Source: Pycnococcus provasolii
Lineage: Eukaryota; Chlorophyta; Pseudoscourfieldiophyceae; Pseudoscourfieldiales; Pycnococcaceae
NCBI GenBank assembly: GCA_938743325.2
Contig: OW568872.1
Location: forward strand, 496,001 to 560,000
Length of the DNA: 64,000 bases
Reading direction: 5' to 3'
In this document: positions 1 to 9,922 of the stretch, piece after piece
Layout: the number at the start of each line of letters is the position of its first letter
Numbering within the stretch: position 1 is the first letter of the stretch
The notes under the pieces: generated by a model
Told to the model about the DNA's origin: nothing
The model's input: the letters and a program-made list of their open reading frames with translations, nothing else
The model's database searches: none
Translations under genes and position numbers: made by a program

Positions 1-1539
1 ATGTCGGACGGCGGCGATCTCAAGGACAAGGGCGTGTCGTTCGTCGCGCAGGCGGTGAAGGAAGATGAGGCGGGAAACCTCGCCAAGGCGTTCCAGCTCT
101 ACATGACGGGTCTCGACTATCTATCGTCACACCTCAAATATGAGAAAAATCCAAAGTATGTATGTTATGATGCGTTTTTTTGTTTGTTTGTTTGTGTGTA
201 TATATATATATATATGCTTTGTTTTTTTGTTCTCTTCATTTAGTATCTCGATTTTTTTTCCTTTCTCACAATATAATAATATCTGCTCATCTTCCGCACA
301 CGATATATATCGGCGCATGCCAGGATTCGTGACGCCATCAAGCAAAAGATGGCTGAGTATATTGGCAGGGCGGAACAGATTAAAAAGGCGCTTGACGCGA
401 GCGAACAAGCCAGCGCAGGAGGGGGTGCCGCCAGTGCAACCAAGGCACGGCCAAAGGCGGCGAACGGAGGAGGAGGCGGTGGTGGAGAAGGGGGAGAGGA
501 TGGAGAGGACCCGGAGCTCGCGCGACTGCGAGCGTCGTTGAGCGGCGTCGTTCTCACCGAGAAGCCTAACGTGACGTGGGACGACGTCGCGGGACTGGAC
601 GCCGCGAAAGACGCACTCAAGGAGGCTGTTATCCTGCCAGTGAGGTTCCCCCAGTTCTTCACCGGAAAGCGAAAGCCGTGGAACGGTTTCCTGCTGTACG
701 GACCGCCGGGAACAGGTAAGAGCTACCTCGCCAAAGCTGTGGCGACGGAAGCGGACAGCACATTCTTCTCCGTCAGCAGCAGCGACATTGTGTCGAAGTG
801 GATGGGAGAGAGCGAAAAGCTTGTCAGTCAGCTATTTCAGATGGCCCGCGCGTCCGCACCGTCCATCATCTTCATCGACGAGGTGGACAGCCTGTGCAGC
901 GCGCGCGGCGAGGGCGAGAGCGAGGCTGCACGACGCATCAAGACGGAGTTTCTCGTGCAGATGCAGGGCGTGGGCCACGAGGGTCAGGGCAAGGTGCTCA
1001 TCCTCGGCGCCACGAACATGCCGTACCAGCTCGACCAGGCGGTGCGCCGGCGATTCGACAAACGCATCTACATTCCACTTCCCGAAGCGGACGCACGAGC
1101 GGGCATGTTCAAAATCCACCTCGGCTCGACGCCTCACACGATGACAGACGCGGACTTCAGGGCACTCGCAGATAAAACGGAAGGCTTCAGTGGCAGCGAC
1201 ATTGCGGTTTGCGTGAAGGACGTTCTCTTCGAGCCTGTTCGCAAGACGCAGGATGCGTGCTTCTTCCGGTGGGACAAGCGGGTGAACGTTGGCATGAGCC
1301 CCGGAGGTCCGGGCGCCGAGGACGACGACGTGCTGGTTCCATGCTCTGGAGGCGATCGTGGCGCATTCGAGGCGACGTTGACAACACTTCCAGCCGAGCA
1401 TGCGTCGAAGGTGATGCCACCTGGGATCAATTTCCGGGACTTTGAGAAGGTGCTACTGCGTGCTCGTCCCACCGTGAGTGAAGATGACTTGAAAGTGTAC
1501 GAACGATTTACGGCTGAGTTTGGCGAGGAAGGGAGCTAA
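1..1539 (+). CDS. VPS4: Vps4 AAA ATPase, ESCRT-III disassembly; two exons (1-155, 324-1539)
   Basis: AAA ATPase that disassembles ESCRT-III polymers on endosomal and other membranes. The spliced product is 456 residues, the normal Vps4 size. An N-terminal MIT domain covers about residues 5-78; it contains the family block KEDEAGN and is interrupted at codon 52 by the intron, so that KYEKNPK joins to IRDAIKQKMAEY. After a Gly/Glu-rich linker comes the AAA domain, with Walker A GPPGTGKS at about 178-185 and Walker B IIFIDEVD at about 233-240. The C-terminal helix (FTAEFGEEG) is diagnostic of Vps4 rather than katanin or spastin. The first base of the window is the A of the start codon, so the promoter lies outside. 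A TGTAA motif at 1591-1595 is the probable polyadenylation signal. Residues and splice join are seen; function is by family. Confidence 0.95.
156..323 (+). other. Spliceosomal intron of VPS4
   Basis: A 168-nt intron with GTATGT donor and CCAG acceptor splits codon 52 after its second base. It is strikingly AT-rich, with T runs, TTTG repeats and a TA tract, in contrast to the GC-rich exons. Removing it restores the MIT domain in frame. Confidence 0.9.
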
Positions 1540-1729
1540 CCTCTTAGCAAGCCCTACAGTACTCGTCGCCAAGCAAGCTGACGGTTGGTTTGTAAAAAAC
1601 ACTGTGTGTGTTTAGATGAACAACAGGGAGACCTCTCTCACGAAGTGCTTCATGAACTAGTCGTACTTTTGTCACACCGATTGATTTTGTTTTGTTATCT
1701 GTTTTGTTGCTTGCGTTCGTCGCTCCATC

Positions 1730-2287
1730 TCAGCGTGCGTTTCGCTCCTCGAACAGCAGGCTCTTCTCGAGCACGTATTTTCCCTCTTTGTACACCTGGC
1801 TCTCCTCATACGCGCGCTCGTACTTCCACCCTAGCACGTTGTCGCACGTCACGCATCGAATGTCCGCCACCTTGTGAAGACCGGTGATGAGCATGCGCTT
1901 CTCCGGCTTCCCCACGACAATATTCTCGACGTGAATAATCAAAAGTCCACGTCCATGCCGTCCATGAAATGCGGTCGAGATGACGTAGTCGTGAAGTGCG
2001 CAGTGTGTGCGGCAGAAGCTGCACGTGTAGACGTGTCCCTTGAGGTGCCTGCGTCCTCCTACGATGGCAGGCACGACGTCACTCCGAGTACTCGCGTGTG
2101 ATCGCGAGTTTGAGTTCAGGGTAGGAGTGGTTGCGCACATTGGCGTTCCGGCGCCACTGTGAATTGCGCCAAGCGAATTGCTTCGATGATGGTTCAAAGA
2201 AGGCTGAATGTGCTGCTGGTGCTGCTGGTTGTTGTTGTCCACGACATTGATGCCACGAATGTTATCGACATTCATGGTCGCGGACAT
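1730..2287 (-). CDS. Yippee-like zinc-binding protein
   Basis: Yippee/YPEL family protein, 185 residues; small zinc-binding proteins linked to centrosome or nuclear roles in animals, with unclear function in algae. The N-terminal half (about 1-85) is Asn/Gln/His-rich and low complexity. The Yippee domain fills the C-terminal half: CSFC supplies the first zinc pair, then HDYVISTAFHG, GKPEKRMLITGLH, the second pair CVTC, and LGWKYE followed by YKEGKYVLE, all in family order. I chose the ATG at 2287 because the frame upstream is AT-rich and unlike coding sequence. VPS4 ends convergently about 190 bases away. Confidence 0.9.
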   Translation of the reverse strand: MSATMNVDNIRGINVVDNNNQQHQQHIQPSLNHHRSNSLGAIHSGAGTPMCATTPTLNSNSRSHASTRSDVVPAIVGGRRHLKGHVYTCSFCRTHCALHDYVISTAFHGRHGRGLLIIHVENIVVGKPEKRMLITGLHKVADIRCVTCDNVLGWKYERAYEESQVYKEGKYVLEKSLLFEERNAR

Positions 2288-3726
2288 GTTATTCAGAGCA
2301 GTTGTTAAGGTACAGTCCAAAAAAAAAATCGATATGAAAAGTCGAAAATACCCTGAGGTTTTTTGATGTGACGTGATGGCGGGGGACACAGTTTCTGTCC
2401 TACGTGTCAAGATGTGAAAAAAAAAAACCAAAAACAAGGTTTGAAAAATTCTGTCAGGAAAAAATCCAAGCGAAGTTTATCCCAAGAAATGCCAGCTCAA
2501 AATGTCACTTTGGAATCAATAAGTGCGGTACGTTTGCGGCAATGAGTTTCTATTGCTCGCTTCCTTTGTGTTATTTGATACGTTGTATTGATGGCCAGGG
2601 TGCAGAACGCAATGAATGGCAAGAGAAACCAATAATCAAATATAGCGCGATTAAAACGTACGCATTCTATTCACTCCGCCTCCACCTTGTTGGTGGTGTA
2701 TCGTTCCTGTGCCTCGCTGGGCGCAATGCGCACGCCACGCGAGCCGGTACGCAGGGTTGGTCCAATGCAGGAATGCAAAGGAAGACTCACGCAAAGGCTT
2801 GGTGCGTCGTCCAGGCAAGCCTCTCACGAGTGAATTTGGCCTTGTGAATTTGTGTGCGTGTATTGACCACAGAGAAGCCTACAATAATGTCTTAAGTCCT
2901 GTGACCTGTACAAGGTATTGCTTGGAGACGTGCAATGCGCGCAATGCAACGCGTCAAACAGCAAGACTAGGAATAATGCCGCGGGTTGATGTTGATGGGC
3001 TGAATGTGCCCGGTACCGTTTGCAAGGTCAGCGCCCGCGGGAGAGTGCAGGAAGCCTACTGTAGCACTTACCCACCACGCAGGTCCACGAGGCTTGGGAA
3101 GAAGGAGGAATACACAACAGGAAAATGAGGATAAAAACACATAAAAACATGCCAACACGGCACAGACAACAGACCAGTTGTCAGTGATGGGATGGCCTGA
3201 TAAAATTAGGTGATTGATGGGAGCTCCAAGGCGGATGCAGAAACACAAGTAGTTGTTATAAAAGTAAGAACTATGTAAAAAACGCATGGCGCCACAGCCC
3301 ACAGACACTACCCTAAGAACTACTGGTGTCACTGGTGTGCATCAATCAAAAGTAAAGTGGCATCATCAGCGAGTGGCATCAGTACTTCCTAAACTTAGTT
3401 CTCTACGGTTAGTGACATCACACGCCATTGATGGGACGGACTCTACCTTAAGTTAAACTTTAAGTTACCGCTGTTTCTTTCTGAAAAAAAAAGGGGATCC
3501 CAAGCCAGCGTTTAAACCCCTGTGCAAACGAAATCTCACCGAATCTAACCCTAAACTTTAACAGAAACCCTAACCCTCTTCTAACCCGATTCGCGTCCCA
3601 CCGACTTTGTGTGTGCACAAAGTTGGCTTTTCCGCCATACCACAGTAGAGTACACGCGCGCAAACACAGTACGGGTAGTACTGAGCAGTTTTTGAGCTTC
3701 TTTTTTTCAAATACTGTATTTATTAT
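2288..3726. other. Long intergenic region, no recognised gene
   Basis: About 1.4 kb between the divergent Yippee and MgtE genes. Several short open frames occur (for example 2709-3128 plus, 2967-3332 minus) but none matches a family I know or has the codon bias of its neighbours. Near the MgtE side are a GGGGATCCC motif at about 3492, a palindromic TTAAGTTAAACTTTAAG stretch near 3451-3468 and a telomere-like cluster. No tRNA-like fold was found. Confidence 0.5.
3545..3590 (-). promoter_or_regulatory. Telomere-like CCCTAA cluster upstream of MgtE
   Basis: Three CCCTAA/CCCTAAC units with spacing, 140-180 bases before the MgtE start codon. It is one of ten such clusters in the window and was classed as regulatory because of its position. 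Confidence 0.45.
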
Positions 3727-4740
3727 ATGAGCCTTTTAAGTGTTAGGACAACATCGTATTCGCGCACTTCTCAGGTCTCACTGCTCTCAGTCATGTCGTC
3801 CCCGCGCTCTGGTTCTAACCACGGAAGTCAACCACCATCATTGTCGTCGTCAGCATTCGCGTCATCGTCGGCGTTCCACAGGTACCTCATCCAGCCGCTC
3901 TCGCCCAAAGGATGGACGTCCTCCTCCGCGGGGGCGTCGGAACGCGCTTCTCAAAGACTCAGGAGGATGGGTGCGCCGCCAGGAGCGACGCCGGATAAAC
4001 TACAAGTCACTACAGACAAGACGCTGTGCGACACAGGCGCACCTGTGCCCGTCAACGCGATCGACGACTACTGTCCCATCGACGACGACGACGACGACGG
4101 GGGAAGCAGAAAAAAAGAAAACAAGAGGGATGCGAAGGCTGCAACGGATGCCTTGAGTGAGGCGTACGCGAGAGGTCGTTGGCTTCTTGGACTGCTTGTG
4201 CTCCAAAGCACCTCAAGCGTCGTCCTGGACAAGTACCAGGAACTGCTGAAAGACCACATCGTCGTCACGCTCTTCCTCACGATGCTCGTCGGCGCGGGAG
4301 GTAACTGCGGGAACCAGTCAGCTATCCAGGTGATTCGAGGTCTTGCAACGGGGTCGCTCAACACGACGTGGCCTTGCTTCTTGCGCACGTTCAGGCAGCA
4401 AATTGCCGTGGGATCCCTGCTTGGCGTGGCTCTCGGCGTCGGAGGGTACGCGCGCGTCTCCCTGTCCGGCGGTTCGACGACAGATGCAGCTGCAATCTCC
4501 GCGGCGCTCGCGGTGATTGTCGTATCCAGCGCAGCCGCTGGCACTGTACTTCCGTTTGCATTTGCGCGTGCCGGAGTGGACCCAGCGAATTCAGGAACCA
4601 GCATACAGGTGCTGATGGATGTTGCAGGCGTGACAATTACGTGTGGGATTTGCAGGGCAGTTTTCGCGTATGTTGCACAGACACATCATCTCGCGGAGTC
4701 CATCACCTCAGCAGCCACAGCGATGGGTGCTGGAGCATGA
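3727..4740 (+). CDS. MgtE/SLC41-type divalent cation (Mg2+) transporter
   Basis: Single integral MgtE domain protein, 337 residues. The first 145 or so residues are Ser/Ala-rich, have few acidic residues until an Asp run, and look like an organelle transit peptide plus linker. The membrane domain follows: GRWLLGLLVLQ, VLDKYQELLKDHIVVTLFL, then the family core GAGGNCGNQSAIQVIRGLATG, and four further hydrophobic segments. Bacterial MgtE proteins carry an N domain and CBS pair before this unit; these are absent, as in eukaryotic SLC41 and plant plastid MgtE-like proteins. An alternative start is the ATG at 3793. Plastid location is inferred from the N-terminus only. Confidence 0.85.
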   Translation: MSLLSVRTTSYSRTSQVSLLSVMSSPRSGSNHGSQPPSLSSSAFASSSAFHRYLIQPLSPKGWTSSSAGASERASQRLRRMGAPPGATPDKLQVTTDKTLCDTGAPVPVNAIDDYCPIDDDDDDGGSRKKENKRDAKAATDALSEAYARGRWLLGLLVLQSTSSVVLDKYQELLKDHIVVTLFLTMLVGAGGNCGNQSAIQVIRGLATGSLNTTWPCFLRTFRQQIAVGSLLGVALGVGGYARVSLSGGSTTDAAAISAALAVIVVSSAAAGTVLPFAFARAGVDPANSGTSIQVLMDVAGVTITCGICRAVFAYVAQTHHLAESITSAATAMGAGA

Positions 4741-5242
4741 TAAACTGCTTATCCAGTAACTAAAATTTGTTTATTTTTTTTAATAATCGGTTTGGTAGAA
4801 CATAGCTTAGAAGCTCGCGTTACATGTCAATCAATGTCAAGAGAAAAAAAAAGAAGAACATTGGCGATGATGCAGCCACAGCTCAGCTCGCTGATGATCT
4901 ACCCTAGAAAAAAAGAAACAAAGACCACTCCTCCAAAAACCGTCCCATCGCACCTCACCAAAAAAAAATGAAAAAGAAAAAAAGACGGCTTGCCCAAAAC
5001 ATTGTAAAGCAAGCCACGAACGTGCCCGCTGGTTTGTTTGTTTGTTTTTCAATCGAAAGCTGACTCGGTTGAAACACACAGCGCACACTTTGTTCCATTT
5101 TCAATTTCAGCTCTCATCACCTATGTATGCTCGCTCTTCACACACGCATATCGTCAGCACAACATGAACATGCGCATACACGCACACATGCTTTCGTACA
5201 GACGCAGACATGCACACAGGCACACACATACACACATACCAA

Positions 5243-5268
5243 TGTCTCTGTCTCTGTCTCTGTCTCTC
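5243..5268. repeat. (TGTCTC)n microsatellite
   Basis: About four copies of a six-base unit, immediately before a CA tract. Confidence 0.9.
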
Positions 5269-5287
5269 TTAGCCGCACACACACAAA

Positions 5288-5288
<1 letters not shown>

Positions 5289-5329
<41 letters not shown>
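5289..5329. repeat. (CA)n microsatellite
   Basis: About 20 CA units followed by a short CT tract; likely length-variable between strains. Confidence 0.95.
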
Positions 5330-5330
<1 letters not shown>

Positions 5331-5435
5331 TCTCTCTCTCTCCTTCTCTCCACCATACACAATCACACACCAATTGCACCCACTAGTTTTTCAAACACAA
5401 GGGGAGACGCACTAGATGCCCCGCGTCCCGTCAAA

Positions 5436-7502
5436 TTACGCCGCCTCCACGGCAGAGGCAGCCTCGCCATTCGAGTCAACCATCGAGGAGGGAGGTGGTG
5501 GAGGAGGTTTAGCCTTGCCTGCGGCAATATTCGCCCAATTAGGCTTAGCCGGCGCACCGGAGCTCGACTTGGCGACGGCATCGCTTCCCGAGGCGTGAGG
5601 CGGCACTTCGCCGGCTTCACTGCCACCCGCCGATGACCCTGGCTTGCCACCAGGCTCGCCAGGCTTGTCGCTGAGCGGGTTCTGCGCAAGATCCTTCGTC
5701 GAGATGCCCGAGCCAAGCACGTCGAAGAAGTACGCGCGGGCAGACTCCATCTCCTCGTGCGTTCCGAAGAACGTCACAGGGTGTCCCTTGCCCTCAACAA
5801 CATCCTCGTGCACGATGCGAATGAACTTGCATCCGCTCTTCCGCGCAATCTCCTTGATCATGCGCCCCGACTTGCCAAGCATGCGGCTTACCTCCGAGGT
5901 TGGGCAGTAAACGGGAGGGAACGGGTCCACCCATCCGTTTGGCGGCCCGTCGCCCATACCCATGCTGCCGCGACCTCCGCCGCGACCGCTGCTGGCTGAT
6001 GCTCCACCTCGACCGTCACGTCCTCCCGCTTTACCACCCGCGGCGGCACCGGCGCGCCCACCGTTCGCCACGGCAGCTCCGCTTTGGCCTGGCCGCCGTT
6101 GCGCTGCGGCACCGCCGGCATTCGCTCCGGTGGCCCCGGCAGCCGCAGATCCGGCTGCAGAGGGGGCGCTAGATCCGGCTGCAGCTGCTCTCCGTGGCTG
6201 AGCTGCACGGGCACCACCCGCGGGCGTGGCGTTGGCATCCTCGTTGGACAGGTCGAGTGAACCGAACTGCAACCGTATGCTCTCTCCGCTCCAGACGGTC
6301 TTCGTCGCGCCTGCAGCTGGAGGGTTGCTTCCCGACGTTCCCGCACTTCCAGACTCGCCGCCGGGGGCGGAGCTGCTCGAGACAGCCGCGGCGGCGTTTG
6401 CTGCTGCCGGCGCGGCGGGCACGGACGATGATGCAGCGCTCACCGATGCAGGCGCCGCATTTGCGGCGGTCGCGGCAGAGGAGCTGCTTGATGTCGTCGC
6501 ACCGGCGCCTGATGCTGGCGCGGCGGGCTTCGGAGGCGGCGACGGCGGTGCCTGCGCCGCGATGGCACTCCACGTGTTGAGCTTCGGCGGCTGGGCGGCT
6601 GAAGGCGCGCCACCCTTGGCAGATGCACCGCCAGGTGCTACTGGCATGGTGGGAACGAATGCCGCCGCGGTTGCGCTGAGCGTTATCGCGGAGTTAGGAC
6701 TCGACGAGTCTCCCGGCGACACCGCCGCCGGCACCGAGAGTGGTGTGGGCGCATGCGACGCAGACGTGACGGCGGCAGCCGTCGCACCGGCGTGAAACTG
6801 TCCCGCGGCTGTCGCTTGCTGCTGGCTGGACGTGGCTGGCTGGCTGGACGCGGCCTGCTGGCTTTGTTGCGCCTGCTGTGCTGCCGCCTGCTGCATGGCT
6901 GCCTGCTGCGCGGCGGCGGCGGCGGCAGCTTGCTGCTGCTGCTGACTTGCCTGATTTCCGCCACCTCCTCCTCCGCCACCCTTTCGGCCCTTGCCACCAC
7001 CTCCGGGGTAGCCGTCTCCACGTCCGCCGCCTCGTCCACCGGAGCCTCCCTGTCCAGCTTGTCCCATGTTGGCTGCGTAGTACTCGTACGGGTACTGGTA
7101 AGCCTGCGGCATCATGTAGTACTGTCCGTCGGCGACGTAGTACGGCGGCGCGTATCCCATGCTGGGGTAGCCGTATCCTCCGTATCCTCCGTATCCTCCG
7201 TATCCACCCTGCCCACCTCCGCGTCCTCCTCCTCCTCCTCCTCCTCCTCCTCCTCCTCCTCCTCCTCCACCACCACTACCACCATGGTATCCTCCGTGAT
7301 GGCCACCCTTCGATCCGTCAGACGCACGCTGTTGCGATCCGTCGGGTGCCGGTGGTTGCGCGGTTGCGACCGAAGAGTTGTTTTTGTTCTTCTTGCCGCC
7401 GCCGCCGCTGGAACCTGAGCCAGAGCTAGAGCTGTTTGCAGGTTGTGGAGGTGCTGCTGCAGGTTGTGTTGACGTCTGTTGTGTTGTTTCACTGCTCGCC
7501 AT
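5436..7502 (-). CDS. Low-complexity RNA-binding protein with a KH-like domain
   Basis: 688-residue protein, mostly disordered. The N-terminal third has Ser/Gly, a long poly-Gly run encoded by a CCT repeat on the plus strand, GGYGGYGGYGGYG and RGG-type patches; the middle is Gln/Ala-rich. A KH-like domain lies at about 532-597, with the nucleic-acid contacting loop GKSG at 543-546 in the context RMLGKSGRMIKEIA. A motif of the form W-x-x-I-A-A followed by a proline run occurs twice (NTWSAIAAQAPPSPPP and PNWANIAAGKAKPPPPPP), suggesting a repeated docking peptide. By composition it is a candidate RNP-granule component; that role is inference. The start at 7502 was chosen because the upstream frame is AT-rich. 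Confidence 0.7.
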   Translation of the reverse strand: MASSETTQQTSTQPAAAPPQPANSSSSGSGSSGGGGKKNKNNSSVATAQPPAPDGSQQRASDGSKGGHHGGYHGGSGGGGGGGGGGGGGGGGGRGGGQGGYGGYGGYGGYGYPSMGYAPPYYVADGQYYMMPQAYQYPYEYYAANMGQAGQGGSGGRGGGRGDGYPGGGGKGRKGGGGGGGGNQASQQQQQAAAAAAAQQAAMQQAAAQQAQQSQQAASSQPATSSQQQATAAGQFHAGATAAAVTSASHAPTPLSVPAAVSPGDSSSPNSAITLSATAAAFVPTMPVAPGGASAKGGAPSAAQPPKLNTWSAIAAQAPPSPPPKPAAPASGAGATTSSSSSAATAANAAPASVSAASSSVPAAPAAANAAAAVSSSSAPGGESGSAGTSGSNPPAAGATKTVWSGESIRLQFGSLDLSNEDANATPAGGARAAQPRRAAAAGSSAPSAAGSAAAGATGANAGGAAAQRRPGQSGAAVANGGRAGAAAGGKAGGRDGRGGASASSGRGGGRGSMGMGDGPPNGWVDPFPPVYCPTSEVSRMLGKSGRMIKEIARKSGCKFIRIVHEDVVEGKGHPVTFFGTHEEMESARAYFFDVLGSGISTKDLAQNPLSDKPGEPGGKPGSSAGGSEAGEVPPHASGSDAVAKSSSGAPAKPNWANIAAGKAKPPPPPPSSMVDSNGEAASAVEAA
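7223..7268. repeat. (CCT)n trinucleotide repeat encoding poly-Gly
   Basis: About 14 nearly uninterrupted CCT units inside the KH-domain gene. Being in frame, length changes would only change the Gly tract. Confidence 0.9.
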
Positions 7503-9032
7503 TTTCGTTTTTTTTTTGGTGGTTTTTTTTGGGCAGTTTTTTCTATGGTATAGATTCGGTAGGATGAGGAGCAGAAGGTGTTCTTCTCTCTTCTCAGAGG
7601 AGGCGAACAAGCAACGTGCAGGTTCTCTCTCCTAACGCTTAAATAGCTTACGACACAGCTTATGCGCGTGTACCCCAACAGGTTCGCACGAAGGTCAGCT
7701 GCAGGAGGATGTGTACACGACGACGACTCCTTTGGATGTGTGTTTGCAGCTTACGTGTTAGTCACAACTCCAAACGATGATATCGTAGTGGTGATGCCGA
7801 TGTCTTTTGGAGCCAGACTCTATCAGACGGAGGATGGAGAGCGAGAGCAGTCGCGCACCGAGAATCACCTAATTACACAGTTGGCACCTACAAGTGCTTC
7901 TCTCTCTTCTCACAGATAGAGACACACGAGTACACGGCGGCGCCGCTGCTGCGAGTCCGAAACCTGCTACAGTATATGAAACGAGAGGAGCCGGGGATGG
8001 GATGGCCGCCGCTTGAATGCGAGAAGAGAAGAGGGGAAAGCAACAGGGAAGGGGACGACAACGCCGCCGGGAAGGGGTGAGCCTCCCTCCGGTTCTCCGG
8101 TTCTCCCTCCCGGTGCTGAGGCTCAGAGTTCGGGACCCCTGTTCTGTTTTGTTTTCTTCGGGAGAGTGAGTGGGAGAAACTACAAAGTACAAGGCCAACC
8201 GGCCAACAGGGTAGGGTTTCATCTCTCCTCAGTCCGAGTCCAGCACAGTCCGTGCAGGTTTTTTACTTTTTTTGTGCGAAGATGGATCCCCTAGGTGGGA
8301 GATCTCCCTGGGAGGCGGAATCCTTAGGCCTCAGCCAGACACCTGAGCTTAAAGAGAGGTGTTTGGGTCCCCTTTTTTTAACCTTTTTTTCAGCTTCCAG
8401 ACCAAACCAAATTTTGGCACCTGAATCGTGGCTGTTTCTTGGGGGGAAAACAACCAGGACGAGTAAATGGTCCAGAGGCGAAAAATCGACCAAACACTAA
8501 CTGTGGTGGTGGTCATTTTCTTTCTTGCCAGACACATATCACCGGTATTCTTACTTCTGGACAACAATCCCGGCCCAAAATCCCCCTTGGGCAGCCCGTG
8601 CGAGGCAACCCCATATTGTCTCTGTGCAAGGGTGGTCTCGGGTGGTCTCGGGCCCCAAATCCGCCCAACTTCCATGCAAAGGTGCATCCCTCCTTTCGTG
8701 GTGTTCCCAACCCTTTTCAGAACTTTTCACACCCCTTAATTACAGTTTTTACTGATTCCGCGCCCTTCTCCTTCCAGGCGGCTCATCATCTCCGAATCTT
8801 CATCGCAGCCATCCCATCCAGACGCACACATCTGTCTCTCTGTCTGTGTTGTCGTCGTCTCATCTCGTGTTGCCGGTTGTTATCAGGGATTCTAATAGTG
8901 ACTGCCGTGTGGGTTAGTTGTTGTGGGTGCTGTGTGGTTATTTGTGGTGCTGTGTGGTTATTTGGCTGGCTGTGTGGTTTTGTTGTGTGATAATACTTCG
9001 TGGTACAGTATCTATATTAATAGTCTATATAC
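7503..9032. other. Long divergent intergenic region before the Aha1-N gene
   Basis: About 1.5 kb between head-to-head KH and Aha1-N genes. No recognisable gene; short frames at 8013-8294 and 8439-8990 lack family features. It contains a GGATCCCC motif at about 8283, GGGTCCCC near 8366, one GGGTAGGGTTT near 8208, and a diverged tandem repeat of GTGTGGTTATTTG units at about 8930-8975. Confidence 0.5.
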
Positions 9033-9572
9033 ATGGCGAAGTGGGGTGAGGGGGACGAGCGCTGGATCGTCTCGGAACGACAGGATGGACAAAATATCAA
9101 CGGATGGCACTGGCAGGAAAAGTGCGTGCTGCCGTACTTCAGGGAAAGAATCGCCTCGGAGCTCGTGGGACTTAAACCCAGCGAATCGGAGTGCCTCGCG
9201 GCGGCAGCCACGCCAACCATCACCGACCTCAAGGAACTCACGGGTGAGGCGTCGTTGACGATACGAAAAGGAAACAAGAAGTTCGCGTACTACGACGTCA
9301 CGATCGTGCTCAACTGGAAGGGCAAAAAGCAGAAACCGACGCCGAGCACATCAGAGGAAAACAAGGATGACGACGACGACGACCTGGTTCAGGGCACCAT
9401 CAAAATCACAGAGTTTGCAGAGGGAAACGACGAGGATGACTACACGTTTGCAGTCACCGTCGAGGGAAAGGGAAACGACAGGGTGAAAAGGGCGATGGCT
9501 ACCTTGAAGAAGGACATCTTCGACAGACTGGGCGAATTCTTGAACGCGATGAAGAAGGAACTTTGCTCATAA
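9033..9572 (+). CDS. Aha1 N-terminal domain protein (Hch1-like Hsp90 co-chaperone)
   Basis: 179-residue protein consisting only of the Aha1 N domain, which binds the Hsp90 middle domain and stimulates its ATPase. The N-terminus carries the conserved N-x-N-x-WHW block (NINGWHWQEK), followed by LPYFRERIASEL, the signature GEASLTIRKGNKKFAYYDV, and an acidic DDDDDD loop. The typical C-terminal AHSA1 START-like domain is absent: the frame closes after MKKELCS, and the next 350 bases are A-rich and non-coding. Size and architecture match yeast Hch1 rather than Aha1. The start context ATGGCG matches many genes here. Confidence 0.9.
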   Translation: MAKWGEGDERWIVSERQDGQNINGWHWQEKCVLPYFRERIASELVGLKPSESECLAAAATPTITDLKELTGEASLTIRKGNKKFAYYDVTIVLNWKGKKQKPTPSTSEENKDDDDDDLVQGTIKITEFAEGNDEDDYTFAVTVEGKGNDRVKRAMATLKKDIFDRLGEFLNAMKKELCS

Positions 9573-9788
9573 CCCGCTTGACATACATATAACTAGTATA
9601 CGCCTTTTTTTTGTTGTCTGAAAGAAAAATAGCAAAAAAGAACGACAAAAAACATACCAAAAAAACAATGACAAAAAGAAGAAAACTCGGTTTCGGGTGG
9701 CAGTGTAAATTGACAACTTCAGAGAAAATCCACTTTTCACAACAAAACATTTTGTTACACACCTACACACCTGCACCTGCACACACAC

Positions 9789-9821
<33 letters not shown>

Positions 9822-9922
9822 TTTTTAATATTTTCGTTCGAACACCACTCTCGAAAAATGTTTTAAAACAGAAGAGAAAAAAAATTATGAATGGATGAAA
9901 TGAAGTATTGAAATGGCTCATG
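9573..9922. other. Convergent intergenic region with CA-type repeats
   Basis: A-rich sequence followed by an ACCTGCAC/AC repeat block at about 9761-9819; no gene seen. Confidence 0.7.
9761..9819. repeat. ACCTGCAC minisatellite grading into (AC)n
   Basis: Several CACCTGCA units followed by about 14 AC units. Confidence 0.85.

Larger units (their letters stand above)
4741..5435. other. Intergenic region between convergent MgtE and KH genes
   Basis: Holds both 3' ends and much low-complexity sequence: A-rich tracts at 4840-4985, then a CA/TC-rich stretch. No coding sequence recognised. Confidence 0.6.

Noticed and set aside
2404-2847. 147-codon plus-strand frame after the Yippee gene
   Set aside because: Begins in A-rich DNA, no family pattern and no promoter-like cluster; treated as chance.
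5289-5329. CRISPR-like array
   Set aside because: Plain CA microsatellite without spacers, in a eukaryotic intergenic region.
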